A stretch of 5,671 nucleotides of DNA from Deltaproteobacteria bacterium (GTDB lineage: Bacteria; Desulfobacterota; Desulfobacteria; Desulfobacterales; ETH-SRB1), in the NCBI GenBank assembly GCA_030627405.1, contig DAOUSD010000138.1:1-5671 (forward strand), read 5' to 3'. Shown here piece after piece: positions 1 to 5,612 of this stretch. Position 1 is the stretch's first letter. Every line of letters begins with the position of its first letter. The notes beneath the pieces are model-generated. The model made no database searches. It worked only from the letters and a program-made list of their open reading frames with translations, and was not told the DNA's origin. The position numbers were made by a program, and so were the translations under genes.

Positions 1-456
1 TGGATAGGCAATACAGTTGTCCAGGCACATCATTATATCTGAGTTGAGGCAGATCTGAATTTCAACAGCCTTTTCAGGAGTCAGCAAATGCCTTGATCCA
101 TCAATGTGGGACTGAAAAGTAACGCCCTCCTCATTGATTTTTGTGAGTTTTGCAAGGGAAAAAACCTGGAATCCGCCACTATCGGTCAGAATCGGTCTGT
201 GCCAGTTTGTAAATCCGTGAAGGCCGGAAAACAGATCTATCACTTCACATCCAGGCCTTAAATACAGATGGTATGTGTTGCCAAGGATTATTTGAGCCCC
301 GGCTTCCAGAAGTTCTTCAGGGGACAATGACTTTACTGTCGCAAGGGTCCCAACCGGCATAAAAACAGGAGTTTCAATAATACCATGACGAGTATGAAGC
401 AATCCTGCCCTTGCCTTCGTTTTTTTGCATTCCGCAACTACATTGAAATTGGTCAT
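1..456 (-). CDS. tgt: tRNA-guanine transglycosylase, N-terminal part (cut by window edge)
   Basis: This cytoplasmic enzyme exchanges guanine 34 of GUN-anticodon tRNAs for the queuosine precursor preQ1. The 152 codons seen are the N-terminal two fifths of a family that is usually about 370-380 residues. Visible landmarks are LGNTYHL (58-64), TDSGGFQVFSL (91-101) with the general acid/base Asp at 92, and SDIMMCLDNC (139-148). In the last motif Asp146 and Cys148 match the base-binding Asp and Cys of bacterial Tgt, while the usual Glu between them is Asn147. The catalytic nucleophile Asp and the zinc site lie beyond base 1. The ATG at 456 is the only reasonable start, because an in-frame TGA lies a few codons upstream. 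No clear Shine-Dalgarno precedes it (GAACGTTTACAAAT). It follows queA by 38 bases and is probably co-transcribed with it. The family call is secure; the 3' end is simply not in view. Confidence 0.97.
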   Translation of the reverse strand, partial: MTNFNVVAECKKTKARAGLLHTRHGIIETPVFMPVGTLATVKSLSPEELLEAGAQIILGNTYHLYLRPGCEVIDLFSGLHGFTNWHRPILTDSGGFQVFSLAKLTKINEEGVTFQSHIDGSRHLLTPEKAVEIQICLNSDIMMCLDNCIAYP

Positions 457-473
457 ATTTGTAAACGTTCAAA

Positions 474-487
474 GGTTTAGGGTTTAG
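474..487. repeat. Tandem 7-bp duplication GGTTTAG x2
   Basis: Two perfect adjacent copies of GGTTTAG (474-480 and 481-487) sit in the queA-tgt spacer, read as CTAAACC on the coding strand. It looks like a simple slippage duplication in the untranslated gap. No function can be assigned. Confidence 0.6.
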
Positions 488-494
488 TAAAAAT

Positions 495-1553
495 CTATGC
501 AATAAACATGGCATCACCATAGCTGAAGAATCTGTACCTTTCCTTAATTGCTTCCCTGTAAGCATTAAGAATATTTTCGCGGCCCGCAAAAGCTGATACA
601 AGCATCAGAAGTGTTGACTTCGGCAAATGAAAATTTGTAATCATTGCATCTGTAACTTTAAACCTGTAACCAGGATATATGAATAGATCACAGTTTCCGC
701 TGTTGCTTATAATATTTCCATTAGTATCAGATAGATATTCCAATGAGCGAACGCAAGTTGTTCCAACGGCTATGATCCGGCTTCCGTTTGCTTTTGCGTT
801 ATTTATAGTTTCTGCGCTTTTTTCAGGGATTGTACACCATTCAGAATGGATCATGTGATCCCTTATATCTGAAACTCTTACAGGCAAAAAAGTACCATAT
901 CCCACGTGCAGGGTAATTTCAACTATCTTGATATTTTTTAATCTTAGTTTTTCAATGAATTTTTTCGTAAAATGAAGGCCGGCTGTTGGTGCTGCAATAG
1001 CGCCTTTTTGAGAGGCATAAACTGTTTGATAGGATTTTTTGTCATCGCAGGCGATATCATCTTTATCCCGCCTTATGTAAGGGGGAAGGGGAACTTTACC
1101 AATCCGGTAAAGTAATCCTTCAAAATCACCCTTGCATGTAAATTTTACCGAATAAAGCCCATTGCGAGAGTTTATTACTTCAGCTTTCAATCCCTGATCG
1201 AAAAAAATAGTTGTGCCCTCCTTGGGGCGTTTAGAGGCTTTTATCAGGCATTCGTAAACAAAAGTATTGTTTCCTTTTTTGTTATAGGCCTTGGAATAAT
1301 CAAGAATAAGCACCTCTGCCTTTCCGCCGGTATCTTTTTTTCCAAGAAGTCTTCCCGGAACGACTTCAGTATTGTTAACAACCAGAACATCAGTTGGTAA
1401 AAGTAGATCAAAAAGCTCATAAAATTTATGATGCGACAGACTTCCTGTTTTTCTATTAAGAAACAAAAGCTTTGATTGGTCTCTCTTTTTAACCGGTTTC
1501 TGGGCTATAAGTTCCGTTGGAAGGTCATAGTTATAGTCAGTTATTGAAAACAC
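495..1553 (-). CDS. queA: S-adenosylmethionine:tRNA ribosyltransferase-isomerase QueA
   Basis: QueA transfers and isomerises the ribosyl group of S-adenosylmethionine onto preQ1 in tRNA, giving epoxyqueuosine; it acts in the cytoplasm after Tgt. The 352 residues match the family's normal length (about 340-360). Family motifs appear in order: YDLPTELIAQ (9-18), VVNNTEVVPGRL (58-69), GKVPLPPYIRR (152-162), YQTVYA (175-180), GAIAAPTAGLHF (184-195), HVGYGTF (216-222), GTTCVRSLEYL (264-274), TDAMITNFHLPKSTL (301-315) and FSYGDAMFI (343-351). The start is GTG at 1553-1551. No other start codon lies near the conserved N terminus, and an AGGA overlapping the upstream gene's TAG stop lies three bases before it. 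The gene begins five bases after that stop, so translation is likely coupled. The stop is TAG at 497-495, and tgt follows. No truncation or missing motif is evident. Confidence 0.97.
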   Translation of the reverse strand: MFSITDYNYDLPTELIAQKPVKKRDQSKLLFLNRKTGSLSHHKFYELFDLLLPTDVLVVNNTEVVPGRLLGKKDTGGKAEVLILDYSKAYNKKGNNTFVYECLIKASKRPKEGTTIFFDQGLKAEVINSRNGLYSVKFTCKGDFEGLLYRIGKVPLPPYIRRDKDDIACDDKKSYQTVYASQKGAIAAPTAGLHFTKKFIEKLRLKNIKIVEITLHVGYGTFLPVRVSDIRDHMIHSEWCTIPEKSAETINNAKANGSRIIAVGTTCVRSLEYLSDTNGNIISNSGNCDLFIYPGYRFKVTDAMITNFHLPKSTLLMLVSAFAGRENILNAYREAIKERYRFFSYGDAMFIA

Positions 1554-1561
1554 GATTCCTA
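1551..1561 (-). promoter_or_regulatory. RBS of queA embedded in the upstream stop codon, GTG start
   Basis: On the coding strand the junction reads TAG GAATC GTG. The AGGA ribosome-binding core shares two bases with the TAG stop of the DUF2065 gene and lies only three bases from the GTG. A second purine run (GGAAAAAG) lies about twelve bases upstream of the GTG. This arrangement suggests that ribosomes ending the small gene reinitiate on queA. Confidence 0.6.
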
Positions 1562-1744
1562 ACTTTTTCCTAAATAAATTATAAACAGACCCATTAACAT
1601 GATTATAAGACCGAATTTTCGTAATGTTTCGTCCGGCATTTCAATAATTTTTTGCAACCAGAACTTCATTCTTTCCGGAAAAGCAAAGTACGGCAGTCCT
1701 TCAACAATCAGTACCATACCAAGTACGCATAAGAAAAATTCCAT
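1559..1744 (-). CDS. Small two-helix inner-membrane protein, DUF2065 (YjeT-like)
   Basis: This 61-residue protein resembles the DUF2065 family, typified by E. coli YjeT, whose biochemical role is unknown to me. It has a first hydrophobic helix at about 3-20 running into EGLPYFAFP (15-23), a short amphipathic connector with MPDETLRKFG (36-45), and a second hydrophobic helix at about 45-58. The EGL...P and MPD..LR.FG motifs and the overall length are what identify the family. The start ATG (1744-1742) has a good Shine-Dalgarno, AGAGGGA, a few bases upstream. It is the first gene of the queA-tgt transcript and ends five bases before queA. Placement beside queA suggests co-expression but does not by itself link it to queuosine. 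No signal peptide cleavage site is seen, so both segments probably stay as membrane anchors. Confidence 0.88.
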   Translation of the reverse strand: MEFFLCVLGMVLIVEGLPYFAFPERMKFWLQKIIEMPDETLRKFGLIIMLMGLFIIYLGKS

Positions 1745-1764
1745 GATGTCCCTCTGAAAACAAT

Positions 1765-1794
1765 ACTAAACAGAAATTTACAAATTTATAACAA
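1765..1794 (-). promoter_or_regulatory. Candidate sigma-70 promoter for DUF2065-queA-tgt
   Basis: On the minus strand TTGTTA (1794-1789) is followed after 18 bases by TTTAGT (1770-1765). Each hexamer matches four of six consensus positions, and the expected start is about 15 bases upstream of the Shine-Dalgarno. The stretch is strongly AT-rich, so chance matches are easy and this is only the best candidate seen. Confidence 0.3.
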
Positions 1795-1875
1795 CCCACA
1801 TGCGGGGTCGGTATGTTTCATAAATCTGATGGACTCGTCTATTGTCCTGTCATCTATATAATGTCGCAAAAATGA

Positions 1876-1956
1876 CCGTCATTCCCGCGGAAGTTGGAAT
1901 CCAGAAGCGCCGAAGCAGCCAGAAATAATGGATTCCCACCTTCGTGGGAATGACGG
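1876..1956. repeat. 81-bp imperfect inverted-repeat element (MITE/REP-like)
   Basis: Left arm 1876-1903 (CCGTCATTCCCGCGG...GGAATCCA) and right arm 1929-1956 are reverse complements at 24 of 28 positions, with a 25-base centre (1904-1928). The right arm is itself a perfect small hairpin: ATTCCCAC (1932-1939) pairs with GTGGGAAT (1944-1951) around the loop CTTC. The corresponding hairpin in the left arm has decayed to five base pairs. GTCATTCCCGCG...GGAATCC is a theme I recall from dispersed intergenic elements in many proteobacteria; that comparison is from memory and not searched. No transposase or clear target-site duplication is seen beside it. Confidence 0.8.
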
Positions 1957-2057
1957 GGACCTGATACGATATTTCACGCATGATAATAGTATTTATTGAG
2001 AAATTACGAAAACCTTTTATTAACTTCTGTTCTATGCTTTGTCAAAATAAAATGCCC

Positions 2058-2092
2058 AAATCGTTTAATTTTAAAACCTTAAATCATTGACT
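2058..2092. repeat. Direct repeat, copy 1
   Basis: AAATCGTTTA, then TTTTAAAAC, TTAAAT and TTGACT occur in this order here and again at 2213-2249 in the same orientation. Copy 1 has one extra A after CGTTTA and lacks a few bases before TTGACT. The two copies begin 155 bases apart. Confidence 0.7.
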
Positions 2093-2214
2093 CTGAAATC
2101 CGAGATTTAAAAGACGGTATCCAGTGGGAAAATTTGTGGTTTGATGTTTTAGCGGGATATTTCAGCTTTCAGGAAGCCGGGTTGATTGGTTGTATGGCAA
2201 TTCCTACTCTGTAA
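2083..2214 (+). pseudogene. Short start-less reading frame, possible gene remnant
   Basis: Between two in-frame TAA codons (2080-2082 and 2212-2214) there are 43 sense codons. They give a protein-like stretch containing RDLKDGIQWENLWFD and ending GCMAIPTL. There is no ATG before codon 38, no GTG start and no Shine-Dalgarno, so it is unlikely to be expressed as it stands. Its base composition is visibly less AT-rich than the flanking repeats, and it is bracketed by the direct-repeat pair, with its stop overlapping copy 2. I do not recognise the family. It may be the 3' end of a lost gene or simply a chance open frame. Confidence 0.25.
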
Positions 2215-2249
2215 ATCGTTTATTTTAAAACTTTAAATATAACTTGACT
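2213..2249. repeat. Direct repeat, copy 2
   Basis: This is the second copy of the sequence at 2058-2092, sharing AAATCGTTTA, TTTTAAAAC, TTAAAT and TTGACT with two small indels. It lies upstream of gatB, and its TTGACT (2244-2249) resembles a -35 box, though no good -10 sits at the right distance from it. Confidence 0.7.
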
Positions 2250-2280
2250 ATTTATCAATAATTGTACAGAAATATCAGGT

Positions 2281-2286
2281 TATAAT
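2281..2286 (+). promoter_or_regulatory. Candidate -10 box for gatB
   Basis: A perfect TATAAT lies 47 bases before the gatB ATG. The hexamers 16-18 bases upstream of it (TAATTG, ATAATT, AATAAT) are poor -35 boxes. TTGACT at 2244-2249 is 31 bases away, which is too far to pair with it. It is the best promoter element visible for the gatB pair. Confidence 0.35.
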
Positions 2287-2307
2287 GAGAACGATTTCTT
2301 GAAACAG

Positions 2308-2324
2308 TTTTTTACAAAGCCGTC
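2308..2324 (+). repeat. Inverted-repeat partner upstream of gatB
   Basis: TTTTTTACAAAGCCGTC here matches, in reverse complement, 15 of 17 bases of the sequence at 5449-5465 that forms the end of the FG-GAP gene. The two copies point toward each other and bracket the gatB/FG-GAP pair. This copy ends just before the gatB ribosome-binding region. Confidence 0.5.
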
Positions 2325-2333
2325 AGGCAATAA

Positions 2334-3773
2334 ATGGAAAAAATGGAATTTGAACCTGTAATAGGGCTTGAAGTTCATGCCCAGCTAAAGACAGATACGA
2401 AAATTTTCTGCAACTGTTCAACATCATTCGGAGCGCCTCCCAATACTCATACCTGCCCTGTTTGTCTGGGCATGCCTGGTATGCTTCCGGTGCTTAATAA
2501 AAAGGTTGTTGAATACACAATTAAAATGGCTCTGGCAACAAACTGTAAAATCGAGCATGAAAGCAGATTTGCACGCAAAAACTATTTCTATCCCGACCTT
2601 CCAAAGGGCTACCAGATTTCCCAGTATGAACTTCCTATTGCTCAGTTTGGATATATAGATATTGAAATGGGCGACTATAGTAAAAGGGTGGGTATTACAA
2701 GAATACATATGGAAGAAGATGCCGGCAAGTTAAGCCATGATCCCGGCAGATCGATTAGTTTTGTCGATTTTAACAGAACAGGCATACCCCTTATGGAAAT
2801 CGTAAGCGAGCCGGATATCAGGTCACCGGAAGAAGCAGGGAATTATCTGAGACAGCTAAGGTCGATTGTACGTTACCTTGGCATATGTGACGGCAACATG
2901 GAGGAAGGGAGTTTCAGGTGTGATGCAAACGTGTCGGTCAGGGCTATCGGCGCTGAACAATTCGGAACCCGTGCAGAGCTTAAGAATTTGAACTCATTTA
3001 AGCATGTTGAGAAGGCACTGCATTATGAGATTAAGAGACAAAAGGAAATTATTTTTGAGGGCGGTAAGGTAGTGCAGGAGACAAGGCTATGGGATCCTGT
3101 TGCAAACAGGTCAATGTCAATGCGCAGCAAAGAGGAGGCTCATGACTACCGGTATTTTCCGGATCCCGACCTTTTGCCTTTGGTTATAGATGAAGACTGG
3201 ATAGAGGCTGTCAGGGAAACTTTGCCTGAACTTCCGAGTGAAAAAAAGAAACGCTTTATAACGGAACACGGTCTTCCTTCATACGATGCCGATGTCCTGA
3301 CGGCAAGCCTGGCAACAGCAAACTATTTTGAGGATTGTTTAAAAATATTCCCTGAGTCCAAAACCGTCAGCAACTGGATCATGGGATCTTTAATGGGCCT
3401 TTTAAATGCTGAAGGAAAGGCCATAGAGCAGTCACCCATATCATCTCAAAACCTGGCGCAACTGCTCAGGCTTATCAAGGAAGGTGTTATAAGCGGAAAG
3501 ATTGCGAAAGTTGTTTTTGAAGGCATGGCAAAAACAGGAAAGTCGCCCGATAAGATTGTAAAAGAAAAAGGCCTTGTCCAGGTTACTGATGTTTCCGCAA
3601 TAGAAGAAATAATATTAAAGGTGCTTGCAGATAATACCAAAGAGGTTGATGATTACAGGAACGGGAAAACCAGACTTTTGGGTTTTTTTGTGGGGCAGGT
3701 AATGAAGAAGACTAAAGGCAAGGCAAATCCAAAGATAGTTAATGAGGTTTTGAAGGAAAAGCTGGGGAAATGA
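2334..3773 (+). CDS. gatB: Asp/Glu-tRNA(Asn/Gln) amidotransferase subunit B
   Basis: GatB is the tRNA-binding and kinase subunit of GatCAB. It activates the side-chain carboxylate of misacylated Glu-tRNA(Gln) and/or Asp-tRNA(Asn) for amidation with ammonia supplied by GatA. The length, 479 residues, is normal. The catalytic cradle (about 5-295) shows VIGLEVHAQL (9-18), four zinc-ligand-type cysteines at 26, 28, 41 and 44, CLGMPGMLPVLN (44-55), KNYFYPDLPKGYQISQYE (82-99), HMEEDAGKLSHD (125-136), VDFNRTGIPLMEIVSEPD (144-161), GSFRCDANVSVR (192-203), GTRAELKNLNSF (211-222) and HDYRYFPDPDL (270-280). The C-terminal YqeY-like tail (about 330-479) ends in GFFVGQVMKKTKGKANP. The start chosen is ATG 2334, with a weak AGG six bases upstream; the ATG at 2343 (Met4) is an equally family-like start. 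gatA and gatC are not in the window. The next gene overlaps the stop by ATGA. Confidence 0.97.
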   Translation: MEKMEFEPVIGLEVHAQLKTDTKIFCNCSTSFGAPPNTHTCPVCLGMPGMLPVLNKKVVEYTIKMALATNCKIEHESRFARKNYFYPDLPKGYQISQYELPIAQFGYIDIEMGDYSKRVGITRIHMEEDAGKLSHDPGRSISFVDFNRTGIPLMEIVSEPDIRSPEEAGNYLRQLRSIVRYLGICDGNMEEGSFRCDANVSVRAIGAEQFGTRAELKNLNSFKHVEKALHYEIKRQKEIIFEGGKVVQETRLWDPVANRSMSMRSKEEAHDYRYFPDPDLLPLVIDEDWIEAVRETLPELPSEKKKRFITEHGLPSYDADVLTASLATANYFEDCLKIFPESKTVSNWIMGSLMGLLNAEGKAIEQSPISSQNLAQLLRLIKEGVISGKIAKVVFEGMAKTGKSPDKIVKEKGLVQVTDVSAIEEIILKVLADNTKEVDDYRNGKTRLLGFFVGQVMKKTKGKANPKIVNEVLKEKLGK

Positions 3774-5461
3774 ATATATTTGAAAATAAATATTTAAGGA
3801 AGATCAGTATTCTTATTGTTTTAAGTATGTTGTTTTTGTTGATAATAAGTTTTAATTCAAATTCAGCATTTGCGAAACAGTATCGTGTTGCAATTATACC
3901 GTTTAAGATAAATGCCGAAAAGGATATGACATTTTTAAAAGACGGCGTGCTCGATATGCTTTCTTCCAGACTTTCTTCTGAAAAAAATGTGGAGATTGTC
4001 GGCAGGCAAGAGACTGAGAAGGTCGTGAAAAGCCTTGAAGGTATTTTAAATGAAGAAAAAGCCAGGGAGGTCGGTGCCAAACTTGAAGCGGATTATGTTC
4101 TTTTTGGCAGCCTGACAATTTTTGGAGACAGCGTTAGTATTGACTCAAAAATGGTAGATGTTACGGGAGATAGAGAAACCCTTGCTTTTTTTAACCAGAC
4201 CCGGGGTATTGGTGAGGTAATTCCGAAAATAAATACTTTTGCTGAGGATATAAATGAAAAGGTATTCGGCCGGGTTATGTTATCAAAAGAAGTCCCCGCA
4301 AAGCAGACTCAGCCGGTGCAGACAGACAACATATATGCTCATCCGGAGAAGCTCGTAGAAGATTTTGGCGAATTTGAAGATGCAGGCAAAAAAAGCGATC
4401 TAAATCCGGCATTTATTGTGAGTCGCCCTCAAAAATCTTCGAGGGAATTCTGGAAGAGCAGAAATTTCAGGGAACTTATAAATGGTATTGCATTAGGTGA
4501 TGTTGACTGCGACGGGAAGGTTGAGACAGTAATCATAACTTCTGATTCAGTACATATTTATCGGTTTGAAAATAATCGATTATTAGAAATAATAAAGATA
4601 GATGAAGACAAGTATAAAATTTTCATCGGAGTTGATGTCGCAGATATTAATAACAACGGTTATCCTGAAATATTTATAACGAGCCTGAATCCACAAAGAA
4701 ATGTTATTAATTCAATTGTGTTTGAATATGATGGTAAAAATTATAATAGAATCGTGGATAGCTGCGCCTGGTATTACAGGGTGGCTGAACTTCCAGGCCG
4801 TGGAAGCGTTCTGTTTGGTCAGAAGCAAAAAACAGGCGGACCTGATACTTTTTCCAGCGAAATATTTGAAATGGCCTGGAACAATACCGAATATGTTCCG
4901 GATAGAAAAATTCTTCCATCAAACCGCTCAAATTTAATGGGCTTTTGTCTTGGCGATGTTATGAACGACGGTGGAGAAACTGTTGTTGCTTATGACAAGT
5001 CCGATTATATAAGAATTGTCAATCAGTCGGGCAGGATTTTATGGACAGGAAATATTCATTACGGTGGCAGCACGCTTTATTATGAAATGCCATCATTTGA
5101 GCCGGGCTCTGATAATCGTCAATATTATCCAATGAGAATAATTATAACCGATATTGATTTAGACGGAAAATATGAAATTATTGCAGTCAAAAACTATGAA
5201 TTAACAGGAAGGCTCTTGAAACAGCTAAGAAAATTCAAAGAAGCTCATATAGAGTCGCTTTCATGGAACGGCCTGGGGCTCACAACTAACTGGAAAACAG
5301 CAAAAATCTCCGGCTATATACGTGACTTTGCTATTGGTGATTTTGACAATGATGGAGAAGATGAAATAGTAGCGGCAGTAATAAGTAAAAGCGGTTCTAT
5401 TATAGGAACACGTCCGAAAAGTTCAGTTATTTCTTATGACCTGAAAAAGACGGCTCCGTAA
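3770..5461 (+). CDS. Exported protein: TolB/CsgG-like N-terminal domain plus five FG-GAP (VCBS-type) motifs
   Basis: This 563-residue protein has a Sec signal peptide: basic N region, hydrophobic core 12-28, and probable cleavage after AFA at 35. Residues about 37-165 resemble the TolB N-terminal/CsgG/FlgO type of periplasmic alpha/beta domain: RVAIIPF (39-45), a helix with LDMLSSRL (61-68), VEIVGRQETEKVV (74-86) and ADYVLFGSLTIFGD (107-120). A polar linker (about 170-230) follows. Then come five putative calcium-binding FG-GAP motifs: GDVDCDGKVE (from 243), ADINNNGYPE (from 291), GDVMNDGGE (from 395, one residue short and with Met for the second acidic or Asn ligand), DIDLDGKYE (from 461) and GDFDNDGEDE (from 523). 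Together they suggest a partial or complete beta-propeller. It has no lipobox cysteine, so it is probably soluble and periplasmic or secreted. The ATG shares ATGA with the gatB stop, so translation is likely coupled. The exact role is unknown; involvement in envelope assembly or binding is an inference from the domains. Confidence 0.85.
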   Translation: MNIFENKYLRKISILIVLSMLFLLIISFNSNSAFAKQYRVAIIPFKINAEKDMTFLKDGVLDMLSSRLSSEKNVEIVGRQETEKVVKSLEGILNEEKAREVGAKLEADYVLFGSLTIFGDSVSIDSKMVDVTGDRETLAFFNQTRGIGEVIPKINTFAEDINEKVFGRVMLSKEVPAKQTQPVQTDNIYAHPEKLVEDFGEFEDAGKKSDLNPAFIVSRPQKSSREFWKSRNFRELINGIALGDVDCDGKVETVIITSDSVHIYRFENNRLLEIIKIDEDKYKIFIGVDVADINNNGYPEIFITSLNPQRNVINSIVFEYDGKNYNRIVDSCAWYYRVAELPGRGSVLFGQKQKTGGPDTFSSEIFEMAWNNTEYVPDRKILPSNRSNLMGFCLGDVMNDGGETVVAYDKSDYIRIVNQSGRILWTGNIHYGGSTLYYEMPSFEPGSDNRQYYPMRIIITDIDLDGKYEIIAVKNYELTGRLLKQLRKFKEAHIESLSWNGLGLTTNWKTAKISGYIRDFAIGDFDNDGEDEIVAAVISKSGSIIGTRPKSSVISYDLKKTAP

Positions 5462-5465
5462 AAAA
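5449..5465 (-). repeat. Inverted-repeat partner at the 3' end of the FG-GAP gene
   Basis: GACGGCTCCGTAAAAAA reads on the minus strand as TTTTTTACGGAGCCGTC and matches 2308-2324 at 15 of 17 positions. It supplies the last codons (Thr-Ala-Pro-stop) of the FG-GAP gene. Continuing outward, on the minus strand, is GCAGTGCAACGCAGAAAATGG, which I recall as part of dispersed repeats in delta-proteobacterial genomes; that is memory, not a search result. Confidence 0.5.
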
Positions 5466-5513
5466 TCCATTTTCTGCGTTGCACTGCATCCACTACAGGG
5501 AAACGTCAAAGTC

Positions 5514-5529
5514 AGTGCTAAAGTGCTAA
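5514..5529. repeat. Tandem 8-bp duplication AGTGCTAA x2
   Basis: Two perfect adjacent copies of AGTGCTAA (5514-5521 and 5522-5529) lie in the non-coding tail after the FG-GAP gene. It is probably a slippage product or the edge of a longer repeat array lost here. Confidence 0.65.
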
Positions 5530-5553
5530 TATTTAGAGTTTGTGGGGACCTCA

Positions 5554-5612
5554 AAATCCGAAATACGAATATCGAAACTCGAAACTCGAAACAATATCTA
5601 ATTTCGAATATC
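5554..5612. repeat. CGAA-rich short-repeat cluster
   Basis: Three perfect adjacent copies of TCGAAAC occupy 5572-5592, preceded by the degenerate relatives ATCCGAAA and TACGAAT. CGAATATC occurs at 5566-5573 and again at 5605-5612. Because TTCGAA is self-complementary, the stretch could also pair with itself weakly. Similar CGAAATACGAATATCGAAA-type intergenic tracts are, from memory, common in uncultured Desulfobacterota. No gene or terminator is evident in it. Confidence 0.7.

Larger units (their letters stand above)
1745..2333. other. Divergent intergenic region, 589 bases
   Basis: This gap separates the minus-strand DUF2065-queA-tgt operon from plus-strand gatB. It contains candidate promoters at each end, an 81-bp imperfect inverted repeat (1876-1956), a direct-repeat pair (2058-2092 and 2213-2249) and a 43-codon start-less reading frame between those repeats. 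I see no tRNA, no riboswitch-like fold and no complete gene here. The length and repeat load suggest that mobile or repetitive DNA accumulated between two housekeeping operons. Confidence 0.8.

Noticed and set aside
374..601. Minus-strand open frame of 75 codons across the queA-tgt junction
   Set aside because: It overlaps the conserved C terminus of QueA and the N terminus of Tgt in another frame and has no family features.
2244..2270. TTGACT plus TACAGA as a gatB promoter
   Set aside because: The spacing is 15 bases and the -10 match is poor; the separate TATAAT at 2281 is a better -10.
2424..2708. Antisense open frame within gatB
   Set aside because: It lies opposite the strongly conserved cysteine and KNYFYPDLPKGY regions of GatB; it is a shadow frame.
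3446..4118. Antisense open frames under the gatB tail and the start of the FG-GAP gene
   Set aside because: Their composition is the mirror of the real genes, with no ribosome sites or recognisable domains.
4701..4937. Plus- and minus-strand open frames inside the FG-GAP gene
   Set aside because: They are fully contained in a coherent signal-peptide/FG-GAP coding region in another frame.
5462..5510. Rho-independent terminator after the FG-GAP gene
   Set aside because: The GTTGCACTGCA-type self-similarity is short and is not followed by a T-run.
1955..5551. Shared GGGGACCT beside the 81-bp element and in the right flank
   Set aside because: It is only eight bases, with no further similarity around it; this is within chance.
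5554..5612. CRISPR-like array
   Set aside because: The TCGAAAC units are 7 bp and adjacent, with no regular spacers; they are simple tandem repeats.
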